The notes under the pieces were generated by a model. That model was not told the origin of the DNA and searched no databases. It saw nothing but the letters and a program-made list of their open reading frames with translations. A stretch of 64,000 bases of DNA from UMGS1370 sp046957575 (GTDB taxonomy: Bacteria; Bacillota; Clostridia; Lachnospirales; Lachnospiraceae): assembly GCA_046957575.1 (NCBI GenBank), contig JBKUOG010000011.1, forward strand, positions 46,059 to 110,058. Reading direction: 5' to 3'. Position numbers and translations under genes: made by a program. The stretch's first letter is position 1. Each line of letters opens with the position of its first letter. Of this stretch, positions 8,099 to 14,445 are shown one piece after another.

Positions 8099-9658
8099 GT
8101 GATTAAAAATATGAGAGCAGAAGAAAAAACAAATGTAAGAAACAGTATTACAAGGGTCTTTTTTGCAGGACTTTTGTTTGCCCTCCAGGTTTACTGGATT
8201 GTACTGGTAGCCATCCGGCTTAACCGGTACTCGACTGCAATTGCGGCAATAACCGGTCTGCTGGCTTTGATTTTAGCCCTGCGAATTAACAGCGGAAATG
8301 AAAACGCAGCTTTTAAAATGCCCTGGATCATTTTGATTTTGGTATTTCCGGTATTTGGAATCTGTGTATTTTTCCTGTTTGGGAGAAGGGGAGCCACAAA
8401 ACGGGACAGAGAGCGGTTTGGAGCAGAACATAAGCGCTGGATGGGATTTTTAAAACAGGATCCAAAGGTTATGGATGCGTTAGAAGAGACGGATCTGTAT
8501 GCGGCTAATCAGTTTCGTTACCTTTCCAGACAGGAAGGCTATCCAGTTTTTCAAAATACCCAGGTGAAGTTCTACGATTTTGCGGAAAAAGGGATAGAAG
8601 ATCAGCTTTTAGAACTGGAAAAGGCAGAAACATATATTTTTATGGAGTATCATGCCATTGAAGAAGGCCAGTCTTTTGGCAGGATTATGAAGATCTTAGA
8701 AAAAAAGGCGGCCCAGGGCGTAGAAGTTCGGATTTTGTATGATGATGTAGGAAGCGTAGGTTTTCTGAATCTGGATTTTATTAAGCGGATGAAGGAAAAA
8801 AATATCCAGTGCAGAGTTTTCAACCCGGTATTTCCAGTGCTGAAGATTTTTATGAACAATCGGGATCACAGAAAGATTACTATTATTGACGGAAAGGTCG
8901 GGTTTACCGGCGGATATAATCTGGCCGACGAATATTTTAATCTGACTCATCCTTACGGAACTTGGAAGGATACCGGAATCCGCCTGGAAGGAGACGGGGT
9001 AGATAGTCTTCTCACCATGTTTTTGGAGATGTGGAACGGATTTGTAAACAGCGCAAAAGATACATCAGGCCAGCCGTATTTTGCAAAGGACAAAGGCAGG
9101 AACTGTGAAGGCGGGTTTGTGCAGCCCTATGCCGACAGTCCCTTAGATGACCGCCAGGTAGGAGAAAATGTATACTTAAATCTGATAAAAGGGGCAAAAC
9201 GGTTTTTATATATCACGACTCCTTACTTGATTATCAGTGATGAAATGCGCAGGGAACTGACGCAGGCAGCAGAAAGAGGCGTGGATGTGCGGATTGTTAC
9301 CCCAGGGATACCGGACAAGAAAATGGTGTTTCGGGTAACCCGCTCTTACTATGCAGGGCTGGTCAAAGGGGGCGTGCGGATCTATGAATACACCCCTGGA
9401 TTCATTCACTCCAAGCAGATGACAGCAGACGGAGAATATGGCGTAGTGGGAACCATCAATCTGGACTACCGGAGTTTATACCATCATTTTGAAAATGGAG
9501 TGCTGCTCTATGACTGTCCTGCAGTCAAAGACATGGTTCAGGATTTTCATCAGACGTTCCAGGCATCCAGGGAAGTGACAAAGGAGTATGAGGGAGAGAG
9601 GTACGCAGCAGTAAGGGGATTTGACTGCCTGCTGCGTCTGGCAGCGCCTTTACTCTAG
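8099..9658 (+). CDS. cls: Cardiolipin synthase (phospholipase D family)
   Basis: Makes cardiolipin from two phosphatidylglycerols at the membrane. The 519 aa protein has hydrophobic N-terminal segments (about 16-40, 45-63 and 75-95), then two phospholipase D HKD motifs: HRKITIIDGKVGFTGG mid-protein and HSKQMTADGEYGVVGT near the C-terminus. GTG 8099 abuts the methyltransferase stop; a later ATG at 8111 (MRAEEK) is an alternative but lacks a clear ribosome site. The last 9 bp overlap the convergent tmcAL gene. PgsA, which makes its substrate's precursor, is at 62.3 kb. Confidence 0.9.
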   Translation: MIKNMRAEEKTNVRNSITRVFFAGLLFALQVYWIVLVAIRLNRYSTAIAAITGLLALILALRINSGNENAAFKMPWIILILVFPVFGICVFFLFGRRGATKRDRERFGAEHKRWMGFLKQDPKVMDALEETDLYAANQFRYLSRQEGYPVFQNTQVKFYDFAEKGIEDQLLELEKAETYIFMEYHAIEEGQSFGRIMKILEKKAAQGVEVRILYDDVGSVGFLNLDFIKRMKEKNIQCRVFNPVFPVLKIFMNNRDHRKITIIDGKVGFTGGYNLADEYFNLTHPYGTWKDTGIRLEGDGVDSLLTMFLEMWNGFVNSAKDTSGQPYFAKDKGRNCEGGFVQPYADSPLDDRQVGENVYLNLIKGAKRFLYITTPYLIISDEMRRELTQAAERGVDVRIVTPGIPDKKMVFRVTRSYYAGLVKGGVRIYEYTPGFIHSKQMTADGEYGVVGTINLDYRSLYHHFENGVLLYDCPAVKDMVQDFHQTFQASREVTKEYEGERYAAVRGFDCLLRLAAPLL

Positions 9659-10963
9659 GACCAGCAGTTTCCGGTTGAACTCATTTTTGAAAACAGCGTA
9701 TTCGGCATCCAGAGCGTCAAACCCGGCAGACGGATACCGCTGGCAGAAAGCACTTTGATATAAGTGGCTGGCGTACAGATCTTTTTGAAATTCATCTAAG
9801 GCCGGACCAGATAAAACAGAAAAAGCAGCAGCGGGTTTTGTAATTAGAGGAATCCGGCTGCTTTTTTTGATGGCGGAAAAAAGAGGAGCTGCCTGCTTTT
9901 TAAATCCCAGGACTCTGGCATAAGGGGTGTATCCCTGTTTTTTCCAGCAAAAGGTTTGTGCCTCTGTGATGTTAAGCAAAAGTCTAGTCAATCCGCGGTT
10001 TATGCGGGTGTAGGTATACTGCCTGGTTTTTAGCTGGCGGATTCGCCCTTCCCATCCGGTGATGTCTAAAGACAGGCGGGAAAGCCGCAGAGCCATATCC
10101 GGGGAAATGTCAGAAATTCGGCTAAAACCAGCGGCGCCCCGGTCCTCTTTCTGAGCCATGTCCAGGATTTTTTCGTTTAGCAGGGAAGAAAAGTCTTCCG
10201 GCCATAACGGTTTTGAAAGGCAGAATACCTCCCTCACCGAATCAGGCAGAAAGGTCAGAGCGCTAAAGGAAGCTACCTCACATCCATCCGGGAGTCCATA
10301 GGGGAATTCATTTAAAAGTGCGGCCCGGATACCAGTAGCAGAAGCAAATTCTCCATGGGAAATGACATCGTGATAGCCATCGCCTTTTCTCAAGATAGTG
10401 AAAGGCCGCAGAGCAGCATTCTGCCGGAGAATAGCTTTGCAGTATTCCAACCCTAAAATATTATTGGGAGAGGATATAAGGGAGACTAAGGAAGCAGGTC
10501 CATGTTTGGCACAGACTTTTTTTAAGGCAGTCTGTCTGGCTGCCGGAAAGGTGGATCCGCGTTTTAACTCTTCCTGAAGCAGCAAAGAATATTCGCTGGA
10601 TTCCTGCAAAAGAAATGCTGCGCCATCCATAAAATCCTCTGTATGTCCATGTTCGCTGCCAAAACAGAGACAGTTGACAACGCCAAGCCCATCCAGGAGG
10701 GCGGTGCCGCAGGCTGCAAAATCTTCTGCAAAACTGCAGGAAAAGGCAGCGGGAAGTTCTAAAACCAGATCGGCACCCCCAAGAAGAGCCATACGGGCGC
10801 GGGTATATTTGTCAAAAAGGGCAGGACCTCCCCTCTGAACAAAATCGCCGCTCATGGCAACGACAATAAAGTCTGCCCCAGTCTGCGCCTTTGCTTCTTT
10901 TATGTGATACGCGTGGCCGGTGTGGAAGGGATTATATTCTGCAATAATTCCGGTAACGTTCAT
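9650..10963 (-). CDS. tmcAL: tRNA(Met) cytidine acetate ligase
   Basis: Uses acetate and ATP to make N4-acetylcytidine at the wobble base of elongator tRNA-Met. The 437 aa protein begins MNVTGIIAEYNPFHTGHAYH, the nucleotidyltransferase HxGH motif, then the family motif AMSGDFVQRGGPA. The start at 10963 has AAAGGAT in front and is preferred to the longer in-frame start at 11005. It converges on the cls gene with a 9 bp overlap and no room for a terminator, so antisense read-through between the two is likely. Confidence 0.9.
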   Translation of the reverse strand: MNVTGIIAEYNPFHTGHAYHIKEAKAQTGADFIVVAMSGDFVQRGGPALFDKYTRARMALLGGADLVLELPAAFSCSFAEDFAACGTALLDGLGVVNCLCFGSEHGHTEDFMDGAAFLLQESSEYSLLLQEELKRGSTFPAARQTALKKVCAKHGPASLVSLISSPNNILGLEYCKAILRQNAALRPFTILRKGDGYHDVISHGEFASATGIRAALLNEFPYGLPDGCEVASFSALTFLPDSVREVFCLSKPLWPEDFSSLLNEKILDMAQKEDRGAAGFSRISDISPDMALRLSRLSLDITGWEGRIRQLKTRQYTYTRINRGLTRLLLNITEAQTFCWKKQGYTPYARVLGFKKQAAPLFSAIKKSSRIPLITKPAAAFSVLSGPALDEFQKDLYASHLYQSAFCQRYPSAGFDALDAEYAVFKNEFNRKLLVLE

Positions 10964-11007
10964 GGGAATATCCTTTCGTAAAAAAATAGTTGACAGTATC
11001 ATCATAT

Positions 11008-11040
11008 TGTAACAGTTCAGTCATGCATCTTTTTGCCCGC
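11008..11040 (+). repeat. Solo end of the 151-bp palindromic repeat family
   Basis: GTAACAGTTCAGTCATGCATC followed by TTTTTGCCCGC matches one end of the two longer repeats at 54.2 and 56.9 kb (same GTAAC/GTTCAG terminal motif and CATGCATCTT block). The similarity stops at about 11040, so this is a truncated or solo copy. It lies in the divergent gap between tmcAL and the c-di-AMP receptor gene. Confidence 0.55.
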
Positions 11041-11056
11041 TTACATCATATTCGAC

Positions 11057-11095
11057 TTCAGTGAGAATTTCAAGTCTCACTGAATATGTTTTTTT
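11057..11095 (+). terminator. Strong hairpin with 7-T run upstream of the c-di-AMP receptor gene
   Basis: TTCAGTGAGA (11057-11066) pairs perfectly with TCTCACTGAA (11075-11084), with an 8-nt loop, followed by TATG and seven Ts (11089-11095). It reads as a rho-independent terminator on the + strand, yet no + strand gene lies upstream (tmcAL is on the other strand). It could end transcripts that escape past the cls/tmcAL junction, or a short leader or small RNA. Confidence 0.6.
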
Positions 11096-11097
11096 AC

Positions 11098-11126
11098 TTG
11101 TGATTTTCTTCTAAATGGCATATACT
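11098..11126 (+). promoter_or_regulatory. Sigma-A promoter for the c-di-AMP receptor gene
   Basis: TTGTGA (11098-11103), 17 bp spacer, TATACT (11121-11126). It starts directly after the hairpin/T-run, 33 bp before the start codon, so the hairpin would not be in the transcript from this promoter. Confidence 0.6.
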
Positions 11127-11158
11127 AGAACCATCATTTTATGTCAGGAGGAATCACA

Positions 11159-11491
11159 ATGAAATTAGTATACGCAATTGTAAGAAATGATAATGAAGAT
11201 GATGTGGTAAATGAACTGACCCAAAATCATTTTAGTATTACCAGACTTTCTACGACCGGAGGATTTCTGAAAAAAGGAAATACCACTCTGCTAATCGGTA
11301 CGGAGGATGCACAGGTGGATAAAGTAATTGATATTATTAAAAAAGAATGCGGCAAGCGGCAGAAGATTACGGTCAACGTACCCTATATGTCCGGAACTTC
11401 CATGGTCAATTACGGGACTATGCCTATGAATGTAGAGATCGGCGGCGCAACGATTTTTGTAACAGACGTGGATCGTTTTGAAAAAATTTAG
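11159..11491 (+). CDS. darA: Cyclic-di-AMP receptor, PstA/DarA family
   Basis: A 110 aa PII-like protein (DUF970) starting MKLVYAIVRNDNEDDV, with the family's T-TGGFLKKGN loop and the C-terminal GGATIFVTDVDRFEKI strand. Relatives form trimers that bind cyclic-di-AMP; the downstream target is unknown in the family. The start at ATG 11159 follows AGGAGGAATCACA and is preferred to the ATG at 11141, which lies upstream of that ribosome site. It appears monocistronic: a fresh promoter precedes pduL 40 bp downstream. Confidence 0.88.
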   Translation: MKLVYAIVRNDNEDDVVNELTQNHFSITRLSTTGGFLKKGNTTLLIGTEDAQVDKVIDIIKKECGKRQKITVNVPYMSGTSMVNYGTMPMNVEIGGATIFVTDVDRFEKI

Positions 11492-11532
11492 CGGATGTTT
11501 TGCAAAAAATGCAAAGTATGGCCCACTGGTAC

Positions 11533-11561
11533 TTGAAAAATAATGACAAATCTCCTAGAAT
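11533..11561 (+). promoter_or_regulatory. Sigma-A promoter for pduL-ackA
   Basis: TTGAAA (11533-11538), 17 bp spacer, TAGAAT (11556-11561). The start codon of pduL is 66 bp downstream of the -10, leaving a short AT-rich leader. Confidence 0.55.
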
Positions 11562-11627
11562 AGAAGATAGAATCACACAACTATGATGTTGATTAAATTT
11601 ATACAAAATTAAGGAGAGGACAGGATT

Positions 11628-12197
11628 ATGAAATTTATTGTTGAAACATCCGCACGTCACGTACATGTAACTCAGGAGACTTTGGAGATTCTGTTTGGAA
11701 AGGGCCACGAGCTGACCCATAAGAAAGATTTGTCCCAGCCAGGCCAGTTTGCCTGCGAAGAAAGAGTAACCGTAGTAGGCCCTAAAAAATCCTTGGAGAG
11801 AGTTTCTATTTTAGGGCCAGTCAGAAATGCTGATCAGGTAGAACTTTCCTTATCTGATGCCCGTTCTATCGGCGCAGCAGCTCCCATCAGAGAGTCCGGC
11901 GACGTTGCAGGCAGCGCTCCATGTAAATTAGTTGGTCCCTGCGGCGAAGTTGAGTTGACCGAGGGCGTTATCGCTGCAAAGCGTCACATCCATGCAACTT
12001 TGGAAGATGCTGAAAAATTAGGCGTAAAGGATAAAGACGTTGTTTCCGTTAAGATTGATACCGACGGCAGAAGCCTGGTATTTGGCGACGTAGTAGTTCG
12101 TGTAAGCCCGAAATTCGCTCTGGCTATGCACATTGACACTGACGAGTCCAATGCAGCAGGCTGCGGCAGAGAAGTATACGGCGAGATCGTAAAATAA
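11628..12197 (+). CDS. pduL: PduL-type phosphotransacylase (phosphate acetyl/propanoyltransferase)
   Basis: Exchanges CoA and phosphate on acetyl- or propionyl-groups. The 189 aa protein has two half-domains, each with the zinc-binding histidine signature (SARHVHVT near residue 10 and AKRHIHATL near residue 122). There is no N-terminal extension ahead of the first strand, so it lacks the encapsulation peptide seen in microcompartment PduL and should be cytosolic. It lies 33 bp upstream of ackA, making it the probable housekeeping phosphotransacetylase here in place of classical Pta. The ribosome site is AAGGAGAGGAC. Confidence 0.92.
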   Translation: MKFIVETSARHVHVTQETLEILFGKGHELTHKKDLSQPGQFACEERVTVVGPKKSLERVSILGPVRNADQVELSLSDARSIGAAAPIRESGDVAGSAPCKLVGPCGEVELTEGVIAAKRHIHATLEDAEKLGVKDKDVVSVKIDTDGRSLVFGDVVVRVSPKFALAMHIDTDESNAAGCGREVYGEIVK

Positions 12198-12230
12198 TCA
12201 GACCAAATCAAGCTTAAAGGAGAACATACA

Positions 12231-13424
12231 ATGAAAATCTTAGTTATTAACTGCGGAAGCTCTTCCTTAAAATATCAGTTAATCGACATGGAAAACGAAA
12301 GCGTACTGGCAAAAGGTTTATGTGAGAGAATCAGCATTGACGGTTCCAAGCTGACCCATAAGCCGGCAGGCAAGGACGAATACGTAGTAGAAAGCCCGAT
12401 GCCGGATCACAAGGTAGCGGTTCAGTTAGTAATGGACGCATTAATGGACAAGGACCATGGCGTAATTACCAGCACCGATGAGATTTCAGCAATCGGCCAC
12501 CGGGTTCTGCACGGCGGCACTGTTTACAGCGATTCCATTGTAGTAAATGACGATGTAAAGAAAGTGATCCGCGAGTGCTTTGACTTAGGACCTTTACACA
12601 ACCCGGCAAACTTAATCGGTATCGAGGCATGTGAAGCAGCGATGCCTGGCAAGCCAAACGTAGCGGTTTTTGATACTGCATTCGGTATGGCGATGCCTGA
12701 GAAAGCATATACCTATGCAATTCCTCATGAATACCAGGAAAAATACGGCCTGCGCAGATATGGTTTTCATGGTACCAGCCATAAATTCGTATCTGCAGAA
12801 GCAATTAAGTTCGGCGGACTGGATCCGGAACATGCAAAGGTTATCGTATGCCACTTAGGAAACGGCGCCAGCGTATCTGCTTCTATCGGCGGCAAGTGCG
12901 TAGATACCAGCATGGGTCTTACTCCATTAGAGGGTCTGATCATGGGAACCAGAAGCGGTGACATTGATCCGGCAGTTGCTCAGTATATCTGCAACCATGA
13001 GAACAAGGACATCAACGAAGTATTAAACATCTTCAACAAGAAGTCCGGTATCTTAGGTATGAGCGGCGGCATTTCCAGCGATTTCCGCGATGTAGGAAAG
13101 GCCGCAGCAGAGGGAAATCATCTGGCAGAGGTGGCGCTGGATGCATTTAAGTATCGGGTTGCAAAATATATCGGTGCTTACACTGCGGCTATGAATGGCG
13201 TAGATGCCATTGCCTTTACTGCAGGTGTAGGAGAGAACGATGTGAAGACCAGAAATGACATCTGCCAGTATCTGGGCTATTTAGGTGTTGAGATTGACGA
13301 AGAGGCCAACAATGTGCGGGGAGAGGAGAGAGTGATTTCTACTCCGGCATCCAAGGTAAAAGTAATGTTAATCCCAACCAACGAAGAACTGGCAATTGCA
13401 AGAGAAACTCTGGCATTAGTGTAA
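12231..13424 (+). CDS. ackA: Acetate kinase
   Basis: Converts acetyl phosphate and ADP to acetate and ATP. The 397 aa protein has the family opening KILVINCGSSSLKYQ, the mid-protein GFHGTSHKFV motif, MGLTPLEGLIMGTRSGDID and the C-terminal FTAGVGEND segment. It forms a two-gene operon with pduL, the ATP-yielding end of acetogenic fermentation; fhs at 31 kb fits the same C1/acetyl-CoA metabolism. The ribosome site AAAGGAGAAC precedes ATG 12231. No clear terminator before the promoter at 13452. Confidence 0.96.
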   Translation: MKILVINCGSSSLKYQLIDMENESVLAKGLCERISIDGSKLTHKPAGKDEYVVESPMPDHKVAVQLVMDALMDKDHGVITSTDEISAIGHRVLHGGTVYSDSIVVNDDVKKVIRECFDLGPLHNPANLIGIEACEAAMPGKPNVAVFDTAFGMAMPEKAYTYAIPHEYQEKYGLRRYGFHGTSHKFVSAEAIKFGGLDPEHAKVIVCHLGNGASVSASIGGKCVDTSMGLTPLEGLIMGTRSGDIDPAVAQYICNHENKDINEVLNIFNKKSGILGMSGGISSDFRDVGKAAAEGNHLAEVALDAFKYRVAKYIGAYTAAMNGVDAIAFTAGVGENDVKTRNDICQYLGYLGVEIDEEANNVRGEERVISTPASKVKVMLIPTNEELAIARETLALV

Positions 13425-13451
13425 ATATTGGGAAGATGTTTCAAAAATTTG

Positions 13452-13480
13452 TTGACAAAATAGCAGTGTGTCTGTATAAT
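13452..13480 (+). promoter_or_regulatory. Consensus sigma-A promoter for yceD-rpmF
   Basis: TTGACA (13452-13457), exactly 17 bp, TATAAT (13475-13480): a perfect match at both hexamers. The start codon of the DUF177 gene is 28 bp downstream of the -10. Strength fits a ribosomal protein operon. Confidence 0.88.
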
Positions 13481-13507
13481 AGCAGAGGTGCGTATTAGGA
13501 GATTAAT

Positions 13508-14035
13508 ATGCTGATTAACTTATCAGAGTTGTTTTCCTGCCAAGGAAAGATGAAGACCTATACCCCAGATCTTGAGATGACACAGTGTCCCACCCCAGAT
13601 GGTGTGTGTGAGATTGTGGAGAAAGGCCCCATTTCATTGACCATTGTCAATGAGGGAGAGCGGAAGATGCATATGGAAGGGAGCGCCAGACTGAGTCTGT
13701 CCATGCCTTGTTCCAGATGCTTAGAGCCAATAATAGTGCCTTTTGAACTGGAGATTGATCAGGAGCTGGATTTAAACCAGACTGAAGAGGAACGGGTAGA
13801 AGCGTTGGATGAACAACCCTATATAAGCGGTTACAATCTGGATGTGGACCAACTGGTTCTCAATGAACTGCTGTTGAATTTGCCTATGAAGGTTCTCTGC
13901 AAGGAAGATTGCAAGGGGATTTGCAATAGATGTGGCACCAATCTCAACAGAGGCACCTGCGATTGTGAAAAGCAGTCGCTGGATCCTCGAATGTCAGTTA
14001 TCCAGGATATTTTTAAACAGTTTAAGGAGGTGTAA
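13508..14035 (+). CDS. yceD: YceD/DUF177 protein
   Basis: A 175 aa protein of the family that almost always precedes rpmF and has been linked to 23S rRNA accumulation in plants and bacteria. The C-terminal half carries a metal-knuckle-like run of cysteines (CKEDCKGICNRCGTNL, then TCDC), and a cysteine pair occurs mid-protein (SMPCSRCLEP). The stop codon is 3 bp from the rpmF start, and the ribosome site of rpmF (AAGGAGGTG) lies in the last codons, so the two are translationally coupled. Confidence 0.9.
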   Translation: MLINLSELFSCQGKMKTYTPDLEMTQCPTPDGVCEIVEKGPISLTIVNEGERKMHMEGSARLSLSMPCSRCLEPIIVPFELEIDQELDLNQTEEERVEALDEQPYISGYNLDVDQLVLNELLLNLPMKVLCKEDCKGICNRCGTNLNRGTCDCEKQSLDPRMSVIQDIFKQFKEV

Positions 14036-14038
14036 ACC

Positions 14039-14221
14039 ATGTCTATCTGCCCAAAGAATAAATCTTCTAAAGCTAGAAGAGATAGCCGTAGAGCAAACTG
14101 GAAGATGAGTGCTCCAAACTTAGTTAAGTGCAGCAAGTGCGGCGCTTTAATGATGCCTCACAGAGTTTGCAAGGCTTGCGGTTCTTACAACAAGCGTGAG
14201 ATCGTAAAAGTTGAGGACTAA
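14039..14221 (+). CDS. rpmF: 50S ribosomal protein L32
   Basis: A 60 aa basic protein with the zinc-ribbon form of L32: CSKC and CKAC pairs at about residues 31-34 and 44-47. Both CxxC pairs are intact, so this is the zinc-dependent paralogue class. It follows yceD and is ended by a clear terminator at 14247-14295. Confidence 0.96.
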   Translation: MSICPKNKSSKARRDSRRANWKMSAPNLVKCSKCGALMMPHRVCKACGSYNKREIVKVED

Positions 14222-14246
14222 TTTCAACGAAATTAAAATGTGAAAG

Positions 14247-14295
14247 AGACGCTATTTCATAGATGAGTGTTCATTTATGAAGCAGCGTCTTTTTT
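14247..14295 (+). terminator. Rho-independent terminator after rpmF
   Basis: AGACGCT (14247-14253) pairs with AGCGTCT (14284-14290), with an inner TTCATA/TATGAA helix, then a run of Ts to 14295. It separates the ribosomal operon from the glycyl radical enzyme locus. Confidence 0.85.
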
Positions 14296-14315
14296 GTTGC
14301 CTTTATACCTTTTCT

Positions 14316-14340
14316 GCATATGGCCTTCCCTGCATTATGC
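14316..14340 (+). promoter_or_regulatory. Possible LysR-type operator dyad upstream of the GRE promoter
   Basis: GCATA (14316-14320) and TATGC (14336-14340) form an inverted repeat with a 15 bp spacer, centred about 60 bp upstream of the expected transcription start. That is the usual place for a LysR recognition site. The dyad is short, so the call rests on position and on the LysR gene inside the locus. Confidence 0.35.
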
Positions 14341-14350
14341 CAAGACAGTA

Positions 14351-14380
14351 TTGTTAAAAATAAGACAAAACTGGTATAAT
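14351..14380 (+). promoter_or_regulatory. Sigma-A promoter for the glycyl radical enzyme operon
   Basis: TTGTTA (14351-14356), 18 bp spacer, TATAAT (14375-14380). The -10 is perfect and the -35 is weak, as expected for an activator-dependent promoter. The start codon of the GRE is 66 bp downstream of the -10. Confidence 0.6.
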
Positions 14381-14445
14381 AAATCTAACAGACAGAAAGA
14401 TGGATGATGATGGATAGTCAGATAATAAAAAGGAGGAACCAGATT

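Noticed and set aside
14404..14445. Longer N-terminus for the glycyl radical enzyme
   Set aside because: The strong AAGGAGG site falls inside this stretch, 9 bp before ATG 14446, so translation starts there.
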